A stretch of DNA of 43,329 bases from NCBI GenBank assembly GCA_964383855.1, contig CAYLIP010000018.1, forward strand, positions 1 to 43,329, written 5' to 3'. Source of the stretch: CAZHAC01 sp964383855 (GTDB lineage: Bacteria > Chloroflexota > Dormibacteria > Dormibacterales > Dormibacteraceae). Under the pieces are notes generated by a model that saw only the letters and a list, made by a program, of their open reading frames with translations, ran no database searches and had not been told where the DNA came from. A program made the position numbers and the translations under genes. Each line of letters starts with the position of its first letter. The stretch's first letter is position 1. Shown here one piece after another: positions 23,245 to 31,407 of the stretch.

Positions 23245-24281
23245 AGCTGCTGGCCGCGCTCGGTCTTGTCTTCTCCGGGCTTCTCAGCATCGGCTACGGC
23301 GTCTGGAACCAATCGCAGCCCTACGAGGTGGTGGCCTACTTCCAGTCCGCCGACCAGCTGGTCCCCGGCAACGAGGTGGTGCTCAACGGCGTTCCCGCGG
23401 GCAGCGTCGACCAGGTCAGCGTGACGCCCGACGGCGCCGCCGCCGGGGCCGCCGTGCGGCTGAAGCTGGATCCCAAGTACGCGCCGCTCCACCAGGGAAC
23501 GCGGGCCACGATCCGGCCCAAGGGGATCCTCGGCTCGATGTTCGTCCAGCTCGACGCCGGCAGCGGGCGGCCGCTCCCGCGCGGCGGCGCGATTCCGCTC
23601 CAGGACACCGCCGCGCCGGTCACGCTGGACGAGGTCAACGACATCTTCGACCCCGCAACCCGGGAGCGGATCCACACGCTGACGATCGAGGGCGGCAAGA
23701 CCTTCGACGGCGCCGGCCAGGACCTGAACACCCTTCTCCAGACGCTGCCCGCGCTCTCCCGGGACGCGCAGGACATCTCCGCCCGGCTGGCCGAGCGCGA
23801 CCAGCAGATCGACGCCCTGCAGCAGGAGTTCGACACCGTGTCGGCGATGATGGCCCGCGAGGCGGAGGCGCTGAAGCGAGACCTGGCCAACGGCGCCTCC
23901 ATCCTGCAGGTGATGGCCGAGCACGAGCAGAAGCTGCAGGAGGAGCTGGTCTACGCCAACCAGGCCCTGGGCCGCCTGAACGCGGCGCTGGGCGGGCACG
24001 AGCGGGACCTGAACCAGATCCTGAAGCAGATGCCCGCCCTGCTCGACGACCTCCAGTCGTTCCAGCGGCACTCGGCCACCGCGCTCGGGATCATCGACCC
24101 CTGCGTGGGCGACGTGCTGGCGATGCTCGGCGAGATGCAGCAGTCGACCAAGTACAAGACCCCGGCCGGGTCCTCGGACGGCCAGGGCTACGAGCTCCGG
24201 ACCGACTCCGTGATGCCGCCACCATCCAACGGCAGCTTCACCGGCTCCCCCATGCAGTGCTCGGGACCGGCGCGGCCATGA
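23241..24281 (+). CDS. mceD: MCE family protein, operon position D
   Basis: A 346-residue MCE protein. The anchor is at residues ~3-22 and the MCE domain includes SADQLVPGNEVVLNGVPAG and IRPKGILGSMFVQL. A strongly helical stalk follows (for example AERDQQIDALQQEFDTVSAM). The C-terminal region has Cys in IDPCVGD and in MQCSG. The start ATG overlaps the stop of the previous gene (ATGA). Confidence 0.92.
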   Translation: MKLLAALGLVFSGLLSIGYGVWNQSQPYEVVAYFQSADQLVPGNEVVLNGVPAGSVDQVSVTPDGAAAGAAVRLKLDPKYAPLHQGTRATIRPKGILGSMFVQLDAGSGRPLPRGGAIPLQDTAAPVTLDEVNDIFDPATRERIHTLTIEGGKTFDGAGQDLNTLLQTLPALSRDAQDISARLAERDQQIDALQQEFDTVSAMMAREAEALKRDLANGASILQVMAEHEQKLQEELVYANQALGRLNAALGGHERDLNQILKQMPALLDDLQSFQRHSATALGIIDPCVGDVLAMLGEMQQSTKYKTPAGSSDGQGYELRTDSVMPPPSNGSFTGSPMQCSGPARP

Positions 24282-24291
24282 GGGCGGTCGC

Positions 24292-25671
24292 ATGAGGCTT
24301 ACCAAGGGCAACCCGGTCCTGGCCGGCGCGGCCTTGCTCGCCGGGTGCCTGGTCGTGGTCCTGGCAGCGATCTCGATCAACCTCAACTTCGGCCTGCCCG
24401 GCAACCTCAACATGGGCTGGCCCCCGGGCTTCGACTACCGGCTCTCGGCCGCGTTCGAGGACGCCAACGGCCTTGCCAAGGGGGCCGACGTGGTGATCGC
24501 GGGCACCTCCGTGGGGCAGGTTACCGACGTCCAGGCCTCGGGCCGGCTGGCGGTCGCCAGCATGCGCATCGACCGCGGCTACGCGCCGCTCCACAGGGGG
24601 ACCATCGCCCGCATCCGCTACTCGACGCTGCTCGCCCAGAAGTACGTCGAGCTCTCGCCGGCGGCCGGCACGCCCGCCATCCCCAGCGGCGCCCGGATCC
24701 CTTCCACCTCGACCGTCACGCCGGTCGACTTCGACCAGTTCCTGTCCACCCTCGACCCGGAGACTCGGTCAGACCTCCAGAAGGTGGTCCAGCAGGCCGG
24801 TGGCGGCGTCGAGGGCCGGCAGGAGGCGATCAACGCGCTGCTCGACAACCTGGGCAACCTGGCGGTCGAGTCGCGGGCGGGCCTGACCGTGCTGCACACA
24901 CACAACTCGGACATCGGAAGCATCACCACCAACCTGGACATCACGAGTCACCGGCTGGCGCAGAGCCGGGACAACCTGGGCGGCTTCGTGCAGAACACCG
25001 AGATCGTCAACGGCACGATCGCGTCCCAGGACCAGAGCCTGGCCGGCCTGATCTACCACCTGGCCAACACCATGAACGACTTCGACAGCACGCTCGGCGG
25101 GGAGGAGGGCAACTTCCACCAGACCGTCACCACCTTCGATCCCTTCCTGGTGCAGCTGAACGGGACGCTGGGCTTCGTCGACCCCTATCTCCACGACAAC
25201 CTCGGCCCGCTCGCGACCGGTCTGAACACGCTGATCCCTGAGATCGGATCGGCGATCAACGACCGGGACGCCAGCGGCAACTACCTGCGCCAGTACCTGG
25301 TCAACGACTGCAGATACGACTCCATCGACAAGCCGAGCTGCCCTTCGTCTCCCTCGCAGCCGGCCGCGCCCCAGCCGCCGGCGCCCCAGCCGTCGGCCCC
25401 GGCCCCGGCCCCGTCGCTCTGCCCGAGCCTTCCCTCGACGCCCAAGCTCCCGGCGCCGACGCCCACGCCGACGCTGGCTCCCTGCCCCTCGCCGCTGCCG
25501 CCCTGCATCCCCGGGCCCGGCCACCCGCGCCCGACGCCGATTCCGACCCCTTCGCCGGGAAGCTGCATCGCCGGTCCCGGGCTGATCAACCCGCCGGGGA
25601 CGCCGGTGTTGCCGCTGCCAACCCCGTCGCTGCCCGGCCTCCTCACCGGGCTTGCGCTGGGAGGCCTGTGA
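24292..25671 (+). CDS. mceE: MCE family protein, operon position E, with Pro-rich tail
   Basis: A 459-residue MCE protein. The N terminus (MRLTKGNPVLAGAALLAGC) contains LAGC, which fits a lipobox, and the E-position protein of mycobacterial operons (LprK) is a lipoprotein. The hydrophobic stretch continues after the Cys, so a plain membrane anchor is also possible. The MCE domain has FEDANGLAKGADVVIAGTSV and YSTLLAQKYVEL. From about residue 350 a ~90-residue tail rich in Pro/Ser/Thr carries several cysteines. ATG 24292 is used because ATG 24278 is followed by a stop within six codons. Confidence 0.92.
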   Translation: MRLTKGNPVLAGAALLAGCLVVVLAAISINLNFGLPGNLNMGWPPGFDYRLSAAFEDANGLAKGADVVIAGTSVGQVTDVQASGRLAVASMRIDRGYAPLHRGTIARIRYSTLLAQKYVELSPAAGTPAIPSGARIPSTSTVTPVDFDQFLSTLDPETRSDLQKVVQQAGGGVEGRQEAINALLDNLGNLAVESRAGLTVLHTHNSDIGSITTNLDITSHRLAQSRDNLGGFVQNTEIVNGTIASQDQSLAGLIYHLANTMNDFDSTLGGEEGNFHQTVTTFDPFLVQLNGTLGFVDPYLHDNLGPLATGLNTLIPEIGSAINDRDASGNYLRQYLVNDCRYDSIDKPSCPSSPSQPAAPQPPAPQPSAPAPAPSLCPSLPSTPKLPAPTPTPTLAPCPSPLPPCIPGPGHPRPTPIPTPSPGSCIAGPGLINPPGTPVLPLPTPSLPGLLTGLALGGL

Positions 25672-26801
25672 TGGCGCGCGGGCGCGGACTGCCGGCGGAG
25701 GGCAAGCGCCTGATCGGCCTGGGCGCGACCGCGCTGTCCGTGCTTCTGCTGGTGCTCGTCTTCCACCCGCCGACCATGCCCTGGAACCAGCCGCTGCACA
25801 TGCATCTCCAGGCTTCCAGCTTCGGCGACCTGAACCAGCAGGCGGCGGTCTACCTGGGCGGTGTCAAGGTCGGATCCGTGGAGGCCATCCGCTGGGACCG
25901 GGGGCAGCCGGTGCTCGATGTGGCGGTGGCGCCCGGCTACCGCCAGCAGATCCACCGCGACGCCAGCGCGACCATCCGGCCGCACGGTCTGCTCGGCCCC
26001 GAATACATCGACCTGGATGGCGGCCGGGACGGCACGATGCCAGAGGGAGGCACGATCCCGCAGGCGCGGGTCAGGGTGGCGGTCCAGCTCGACGAGGTCC
26101 TGAACTCGCTGCAGCCGGACGTGCGAGAGAACCTGAAGACGATCTTGGTCGAGCTTTCCAGGGGCTCCGAGGGGCGCGGGCAGGACGTCAACGACGCCAT
26201 CAGGGCGCTCGGCCGGTCGCACGCCCAGCTCCAGACCGTGGCCGACACCGTCCAGGTCCGCGACCAGGACCTGGCCGACTTCTTCACCTACTCCGAGCAG
26301 CTGAACCGCGACATCCAGTACGCGCCCATCGACCGCCAGATCGCGGACACAGATCCGGTTCTGCAGGCGCTGGTCGAGGTCGAGGACAGCTTCGGGCAGG
26401 GCATCGACGAGACCGCCAACACGCTGCGGGGGCTGGACATCGTCATGGACGGCAACCAGCAGAACCTGGCCTATGTCCTGAAGAACCTGGCCCCCAACAT
26501 GGTCCGCCTGCGCACCGCGGTGGCCGCCGGGGACCGGCTCGTCGTGGGCGTCAACCCCTCGCTGCCGGCGCTGATGACGGCGGCCCTGGAGACCAAGTCG
26601 GCCTTCTCCTACAGCGATGCCAACGGCCACTATGTGAAGGTGATGTCGATCACCGCCCAGTGCTCGGCCGGGATCCCGGCCAACTGCGGCACGCCCAACG
26701 GTCAGGTGAACGGCTCGACGGCCCCCGGCCCGCAGAGCTCGGCGCCCAGTCATAAGAGCGACCAGGAGCTGATCCAGGCACTGCTGGGAGGAGGCGGATA
26801 G
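25671..26801 (+). CDS. mceF: MCE family protein, operon position F
   Basis: A 376-residue MCE protein with an N-terminal anchor (about 14-32). Its MCE domain (FGDLNQQAAVYLGGVKVG, IRPHGLLGPEYIDL) diverges somewhat from those of A-E. A helical stalk and a C-terminal segment with CSAGIPANC follow. ATG 25671 overlaps the previous TGA by one base; GTG 25668 immediately before it is an equally possible start. The MMPL gene follows after 10 nt. Confidence 0.91.
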   Translation: MARGRGLPAEGKRLIGLGATALSVLLLVLVFHPPTMPWNQPLHMHLQASSFGDLNQQAAVYLGGVKVGSVEAIRWDRGQPVLDVAVAPGYRQQIHRDASATIRPHGLLGPEYIDLDGGRDGTMPEGGTIPQARVRVAVQLDEVLNSLQPDVRENLKTILVELSRGSEGRGQDVNDAIRALGRSHAQLQTVADTVQVRDQDLADFFTYSEQLNRDIQYAPIDRQIADTDPVLQALVEVEDSFGQGIDETANTLRGLDIVMDGNQQNLAYVLKNLAPNMVRLRTAVAAGDRLVVGVNPSLPALMTAALETKSAFSYSDANGHYVKVMSITAQCSAGIPANCGTPNGQVNGSTAPGPQSSAPSHKSDQELIQALLGGGG

Positions 26802-26811
26802 AGACCGCAGG

Positions 26812-29205
26812 ATGGCCCTGACGGAGAGGGGAGCGGGGGAGGCGGCGGCCGAGGGGGCGGCGCCCGCGACGCGCCTGCTGCGCCGGGCCGCGGCCGCGGT
26901 CCTCGCCGGTGTCGCCCTCAGCTGCCTGCTGGCGGCGGGCGTGCCGCGCCTCAACACCGAGGCCGGCATCAGCCTGCTGGCCGACACCGGCTCGCGGGAG
27001 TACGCGGACGAGACCGCCTACGCCCAGACGTTCGGCTCCGATCCGATCGTGGTCGAGCTGGAGGCGGCGCCCGGGCAATCGCTGCTGACCCCCGAGCACA
27101 TGGTCGGGCTGGCGGGGATGGAGGGGCAGCTGGCGCGCATTCACGGCGTGAAGCGCGTCTACGGTCCGGGCACGCTGGTCAACACGTTCGCCAGCGCCGT
27201 GACCTCCCGGGCGCTGGACATCTGCGGCCAGGAGGGCAAGGCGGCCGAGGACAAGGCGCTCGCCGCGGCCAGGGCGGCCGGCAAGTCGGCCTCCGATCAG
27301 ACCAACCTCGGCCAGCAGGCATTCGACACCGCCGTCCGGGCCTGCGCCAACCGGCTCGCCGCGCAGTACCCGACGCTCGGGATGCCCGCGGTCGACAACC
27401 CCGGCTTCTACAACGAGGTGCTGCTCGAGCCGGGCAACCAGAAGGTGAGGCCCTTCTGGGTGTGGGCTCTGCCCGACGCGCAGCATGCGCTGGTCCAGGT
27501 CCGGATGGACCCCAGCGCGACCACTGCCGACGTTCGCAACGCGCTCGACCGGGTCGATTCCCAGGCGCACCGAAAGGAGCTGAAGGGCCTGCGGGCACAC
27601 GTCACCGGGGGCCCCGCCCTGGCCGTATCCCTGGCCGACACGGTCCGCAGCTCGCTGGCCTGGCTCCTGCCCCTGACGCTGCTCGCGATGCTTCTCGTCA
27701 CCGCCTTTGCTTTTCGAGCGCCGCTTCGACTGCTGGCGATCCCGCTGGCCGCGCTGGCCGGGCTCTGGACGGCCGGCGCCGCCGGCTGGCTCGGTCTGCC
27801 CCTGACGCCGGCCACGCTGGCCGTGATACCGGTCGTCCTCGGCCTGACCACGGACTATGTGATCCAGTCGGTCAACCGTCTGGCCGAGGAGCAGGGGCCG
27901 GCTTCGGAACGCATGCTGGGCATGAGCCGCGCCATCCTGCCCGCGACCGGGGTCGCGGCCCTGGCCACGGCGGCCGCCGTCCTTGCCTTCGCCATCTCCC
28001 CGATCCCGCTCGTGCGCCAGTTCGCGCTCTTCATGGGCCTCGGCGTGGCCTGCTCCTGGATGGTCAGCGTTTTGGTCGGCGTGCCGGTGCTGGCGCTGGT
28101 GGCTCAGCTCCGGCCTGCGCTGGCGCCTCCACGCGCGCCGGAGGCGGTGCCCGGCATCGACCGGCTGGGACGGATGTCGCTGACGCCCGCCCTGGCGCTG
28201 GCCGTGATCGGGATCCTGGGCTGGGCCGCGATGCCGTTCGTCCGGCTGGAGACCGACCCCGCCCAGCTGATGCCCGCCGGCAGCAGCGCGCTGGCCGAGG
28301 CCCAGCACGTCCAGCATGCGATCGGCCTGGTTGGCGAGATCGACCTGGTGCTCCGAGGCCCCGACGTCGCCTCGCCGGGCGCCGTCGCGTGGATGCAGAG
28401 AGCCACCGACCGCGCCACCTCCAACGATCTCCGGCCCCTGACCGGCCTCTCGGGCTTTCTGACCGCGTTCAACAACGGGCAGCCGCCTGATGCGAGCACC
28501 ACATCGCTGATCCTCCAGCGCATCCCGGCCTACTTCACCGGCGCGGTGGTGAGCGCCGACCATCACATGGCGCGCTCCGTGTTCGGCGTGCCCCGGCTGA
28601 CGTCGGTCGATGACGACCGGGCGCTGGTCGCGCGCCTCGATTCGAAGGCAACCGGCAGCCCGCCGGCGGGCTACCGTGCCTATCCGGCCGGCCTGGCCGT
28701 GCTCGCCGCCCATGCGCTGCAGCAGCTGCAGTCGGACCAGCTCAAGCTCAACCTGACAGCCCTGGCGATCGTTCTCGCCGTGCTGCTGGCAGCGTATCGG
28801 CGGCCGGTGCCGGCGCTGCTCGCGGTTCTCCCCGCGGTGGTGGCCGCGGGCTGGGCGACCATGCTCCTGGCCGGGCTGCGTGTCAGCTCCGGCCCCATCA
28901 CCGTGCTGCTGGCGGGTGTGGTCGTCGCCTTTGCGACCGAGTTCAGCGTGCTCTGGCTCAGCCGCTACCGGGCCGAGAGGACCGCCGGCGCCGGCCGGGA
29001 TGCGGCCTCCGGCACCGCGTCGCAGCGGGTGGGACCGGCGATCGCCGCCAGCGCGCTGGCGCTGGTCGCCGGCTTCGTGGTGCTTGCCCTGAGCCCGGTG
29101 CCCATGGTTCGCGACTTCGGCCTCGTGTGCGGCCTCGACCTTGCGCTGGCGGCGGCCGCCGTCCTCGCGCTGCTGCCGCCCATGGCTCGAGCGTGGCTGG
29201 ATTGA
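26812..29205 (+). CDS. RND/MMPL family lipid exporter
   Basis: A 797-residue membrane protein with the RND/MMPL plan: one helix, a large extracytoplasmic loop (about 45-275), five helices, then the same again (loop about 480-640). The helix-4 motif GLTTDYVIQS keeps the Asp-Tyr pair expected for proton relay. The equivalent helix-10 motif reads AFATEFSVLW, with Glu-Phe instead. The family exports lipids or hopanoids (MmpL3, HpnN). It lies 10 nt after mceF and is almost certainly part of the same operon, suggesting that it works with the MCE machine on the same lipid. The substrate is unknown. Confidence 0.9.
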   Translation: MALTERGAGEAAAEGAAPATRLLRRAAAAVLAGVALSCLLAAGVPRLNTEAGISLLADTGSREYADETAYAQTFGSDPIVVELEAAPGQSLLTPEHMVGLAGMEGQLARIHGVKRVYGPGTLVNTFASAVTSRALDICGQEGKAAEDKALAAARAAGKSASDQTNLGQQAFDTAVRACANRLAAQYPTLGMPAVDNPGFYNEVLLEPGNQKVRPFWVWALPDAQHALVQVRMDPSATTADVRNALDRVDSQAHRKELKGLRAHVTGGPALAVSLADTVRSSLAWLLPLTLLAMLLVTAFAFRAPLRLLAIPLAALAGLWTAGAAGWLGLPLTPATLAVIPVVLGLTTDYVIQSVNRLAEEQGPASERMLGMSRAILPATGVAALATAAAVLAFAISPIPLVRQFALFMGLGVACSWMVSVLVGVPVLALVAQLRPALAPPRAPEAVPGIDRLGRMSLTPALALAVIGILGWAAMPFVRLETDPAQLMPAGSSALAEAQHVQHAIGLVGEIDLVLRGPDVASPGAVAWMQRATDRATSNDLRPLTGLSGFLTAFNNGQPPDASTTSLILQRIPAYFTGAVVSADHHMARSVFGVPRLTSVDDDRALVARLDSKATGSPPAGYRAYPAGLAVLAAHALQQLQSDQLKLNLTALAIVLAVLLAAYRRPVPALLAVLPAVVAAGWATMLLAGLRVSSGPITVLLAGVVVAFATEFSVLWLSRYRAERTAGAGRDAASGTASQRVGPAIAASALALVAGFVVLALSPVPMVRDFGLVCGLDLALAAAAVLALLPPMARAWLD

Positions 29206-29243
29206 GCGGCTGGCGGCCCCAGCGCCGTTCGCGCCGGATCGCC

Positions 29244-29672
29244 ATGGCCCCGGACGAGCGCGACGCCTTCCTCGACGAGCAGCGGGTGTGCCGCGTGGCC
29301 ACCGCTTCGGCCGGCGGTCCGCACGTGTCGCCGCTCTGGTACCTCTGGCACGGCGGCCACCTCTGGCTGTATTCGCTCACCCAAAGCCAGCGCTGGGTCG
29401 ATCTGGAGCGCGACCCTCGGTGCGCCGTGGTCGTCGACGCCGGCGAGGCGGCGTACGGGGAGCTGCGTGGCGTCGAGCTGCGCTGTCGCGCCTCCCGGGT
29501 GGGGGAGGTGCCGCGCAGCGGAGAACCCAACTCGGAGCTGGAGGCGGTCGAGCGCGAGTACGCTCGCCGCTATCACGGTGGCGGGCCGCTCGAGCACGAC
29601 GGACGCCATGCCTGGCTCCGGCTGACGCCGGAGCGGGAGTTCACCTGGGATTTTCGCAAGCTCTCCACCTAA
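29244..29672 (+). CDS. Pyridoxamine 5'-phosphate oxidase-like / F420-binding split-barrel protein
   Basis: A 142-residue flavin/F420 split-barrel protein. The family pattern is seen in AFLDEQRVCRVATASAGG, VSPLWYLWHGGHLWLYS, RWVDLERDPRCAVVVDAG and the C-terminal AWLRLTP with FTWDF. The cofactor (FMN, F420 or heme) and substrate cannot be assigned. ATG 29244 is the conservative start. An in-frame TTG at 29202 overlaps the MMPL stop (TTGA) and would add a basic 14-residue leader, so coupling to the MCE operon is possible. Confidence 0.83.
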   Translation: MAPDERDAFLDEQRVCRVATASAGGPHVSPLWYLWHGGHLWLYSLTQSQRWVDLERDPRCAVVVDAGEAAYGELRGVELRCRASRVGEVPRSGEPNSELEAVEREYARRYHGGGPLEHDGRHAWLRLTPEREFTWDFRKLST

Positions 29673-29722
29673 CTCTTCACAGCTCCTTGCCGGCCCTTAA
29701 CCGTGTGCGGGAAGGATCGATC

Positions 29723-29731
29723 CTTAGAGTT
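29723..29731 (+). promoter_or_regulatory. Promoter box of the first GADWFG peptide gene
   Basis: CTTAGAGTT contains TAGAGT (29725-29730), a TAnnnT-type -10. Its end is 40 nt before the ATG. The second peptide gene has CCTAGAGTT 39 nt before its ATG. Both also have a TTMACCG element 20-22 nt before TAGAGT (29697-29703 and 29970-29976). Matching sequence at matching distance suggests that each peptide has its own, similarly controlled promoter. Confidence 0.45.
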
Positions 29732-29771
29732 GCAGATGCATCTTCATCAGGGGAGGAGGAACGAGACGAGC

Positions 29772-29867
29772 ATGACCGGGAAGTACCGCGTTCTTGGGAT
29801 GGCCCTGGCTCTCGCCACGCTGGCCGGCCTCGCCATGGCGAGCGGCGCCGACTGGTTCGGCGGCTAA
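29772..29867 (+). CDS. Small secreted/membrane peptide 1 (GADWFG family)
   Basis: A 31-codon gene. The product has a positive N-region (MTGKYR), a hydrophobic core (LGMALALATLAGLA), an AMA signal-peptidase-like site and then SGADWFGG. Ribosome binding is strong (GGGGAGGAGG at 29750-29759). A second gene 174 nt downstream encodes the same architecture and the same terminal motif, the main evidence that both are real. No family is recognised. If the leader is cleaved, the released product would be an octapeptide, reminiscent of peptide pheromones; if not, it is a single-helix membrane peptide. Confidence 0.68.
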   Translation: MTGKYRVLGMALALATLAGLAMASGADWFGG

Positions 29868-29993
29868 GGGCATCGGCCAGACGTAAAGCTCCGGCGACCG
29901 GCCGGTTCCGTGCCGGGCGTAAGAGTTTCCAAGCCCTTCATCATGTTCTTAACAAGAATTCGACGATTCTTCACCGCCGGCCGGTAGTGGTGC

Positions 29994-30002
29994 CCTAGAG
30001 TT
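29994..30002 (+). promoter_or_regulatory. Promoter box of the second GADWFG peptide gene
   Basis: CCTAGAGTT contains TAGAGT (29996-30001) 39 nt before the ATG of peptide 2. It matches the box before peptide 1 in eight of nine positions and in distance. See 29723-29731. Confidence 0.45.
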
Positions 30003-30041
30003 CCGGTCGAACCGTTTTTGCTGGGAGGAGCGACAAACACA

Positions 30042-30134
30042 ATGACCTGGAAGCAGCAGCTGATCGGATTTGCGATCGCGGTAACCGTCTTCGCCACGGT
30101 GGCGCTCGGCGCCGGCGCAGACTGGTTCGGCTAA
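30042..30134 (+). CDS. Small secreted/membrane peptide 2 (GADWFG family)
   Basis: A 30-codon gene preceded by GGGAGGAG (30023-30030). The product has a short charged start (MTWKQQ), a hydrophobic segment (LIGFAIAVTVFATVALG), small residues suited to signal peptidase (ALGAGA) and the end ADWFG. It matches peptide 1 in length, the MTxK start, helix and C-terminal GADWFG, while the helix sequences differ, so the motif is what is conserved. A strong terminator follows 15 nt after the stop. Function is unknown. Confidence 0.68.
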   Translation: MTWKQQLIGFAIAVTVFATVALGAGADWFG

Positions 30135-30149
30135 AAGCCGCCGAACCCC

Positions 30150-30187
30150 AATGGCCCCGGCCCCACGGCCGGGGCCATTCGTTTTTT
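30150..30187 (+). terminator. Rho-independent terminator after the peptide genes
   Basis: A perfect 13-bp stem (AATGGCCCCGGCC with GGCCGGGGCCATT) on a CCAC loop is followed by CG and six T (30182-30187). It ends transcription from the peptide genes and insulates aroC. Confidence 0.93.
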
Positions 30188-30197
30188 CCGATCCCAA

Positions 30198-30203
30198 TAA
30201 ACT
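30198..30203 (+). promoter_or_regulatory. Candidate -10 box of aroC
   Basis: TAAACT fits TAnnnT and ends 9 nt before the aroC ATG, with no Shine-Dalgarno sequence between. It lies just after the terminator, so aroC must have its own promoter. A leaderless or near-leaderless transcript is likely. Confidence 0.4.
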
Positions 30204-30212
30204 GACCGCCGT

Positions 30213-31367
30213 ATGTTCCGCTGGCTGACGGCCGGCGAATCGCACGGTCCGCAGCACACCGTCATCCTGGATGGCGTCCCCGCCGGTCTCGAGCTTTCCG
30301 CCGCCGACCTGAGACGCGACCTGGCTCGCCGGCAGGGCGGCTATGGGCGAGGCGACCGCCAGAAGATCGAGGTCGACCAGGCCCAGATCGTGGCCGGCGT
30401 CCGCGGCGGCGTGACCCTCGGCAGTCCGATCGCGCTGGTCGTGGAGAACCGCGACCATGCCAACTGGGTTCCGCAGATGACCCCGGCGCGAGAGGGCTTT
30501 GAACCGCGGCCGGTCACGCGGCTGCGACCGGGCCACGCCGACCTGGCGGGGACGCTCAAGTACGGGCATCGCGACGTCCGGAACGTTCTCGAACGGTCGA
30601 GCGCGAGGGAGTCGACCGCCCGGGTCGCGGCCGGCGGAGTCGCCCGTGCGCTCCTCCAGCGCTTCGGCATCCGGATCGTCAGCTTCGTCCAGTCGATCGG
30701 GCCCATCGACATCGGCCACGACGCCGTCGACGTCGAGTCCCTCTCCGAGGAGCAGGTGGCGGCCTCCGCCGTCCGCTGCCCAGATGCCGCGGCCACCCTG
30801 CGGATGATCGAGCTGATCGACCAGGCCCGCGAAGCCGGCAATACCCTGGGCGGCACCTTCAGGGTGGTCGCCACCGGCTGTCCGCCCGGCCTCGGCACCT
30901 TCACCCAGTGGGACCGCAAGCTGGATGCGCAGCTGGCGGCGGCCGTCATGAGCATCAATGCCGTGAAGGGGGTGGAGGTCGGCATCGGCTTCGAGGGCGT
31001 GGCTCGCGAGGGGAAGCGGTTCCACGACCAGATCGACTGGCGAGACGGCGGATTCCGGCACCTGAGCAACAACGCCGGGGGCCTGACCGGCGGCATGACC
31101 AACGGCGAGCCGGTCGACATCCGCGCCGCCATCAAGCCGATCTCGACGATGCGCGAGCCGCTGCCGTCGGTCGACCTGGTCACCAGGGAGCGCGTCCAGG
31201 CGCACTACGAGCGCTCAGACGTGTGCGTGGTTCACGCCGCGGGCGTGATCGGCGAGGCCATGGTCGCGCTGGTGCTGGCCGAGGCCTTTCTCGAGAAGTT
31301 CGGGGGCGACTCGATCGCCGAGATCGAGCGCAACCTGAAGGGCTACCTGGACCAGATAGCTCGCTAG
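30213..31367 (+). CDS. aroC: Chorismate synthase
   Basis: A 384-residue chorismate synthase, the FMN-dependent last step of the shikimate pathway (EPSP to chorismate). All signatures are visible: TAGESHG at the N terminus, GGYGRGDRQKIEVD, RPGHADLAGTLKYG with RNVLERSSARESTAR, and NNAGGLTGGMTNGEPV near residue 290. Length is typical. ATG 30213 gives the standard MFRWLTAGESHG start. It stands alone among unrelated genes, with no other aro gene in the window, and follows a strong terminator. Confidence 0.97.
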   Translation: MFRWLTAGESHGPQHTVILDGVPAGLELSAADLRRDLARRQGGYGRGDRQKIEVDQAQIVAGVRGGVTLGSPIALVVENRDHANWVPQMTPAREGFEPRPVTRLRPGHADLAGTLKYGHRDVRNVLERSSARESTARVAAGGVARALLQRFGIRIVSFVQSIGPIDIGHDAVDVESLSEEQVAASAVRCPDAAATLRMIELIDQAREAGNTLGGTFRVVATGCPPGLGTFTQWDRKLDAQLAAAVMSINAVKGVEVGIGFEGVAREGKRFHDQIDWRDGGFRHLSNNAGGLTGGMTNGEPVDIRAAIKPISTMREPLPSVDLVTRERVQAHYERSDVCVVHAAGVIGEAMVALVLAEAFLEKFGGDSIAEIERNLKGYLDQIAR

Positions 31368-31407
31368 ACCGCTGCCCGCCCGGCCTGGTGGGTGGGGGCC
31401 TATCCGG

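Noticed and set aside
25375..25650. Pro-rich repeats in the mceE tail as a DNA repeat or CRISPR-like array
   Set aside because: The periodicity comes from Pro/Ser/Thr codons in one frame; there are no constant repeats with unique spacers. No CRISPR array, insertion sequence or attachment site was seen anywhere in the window.
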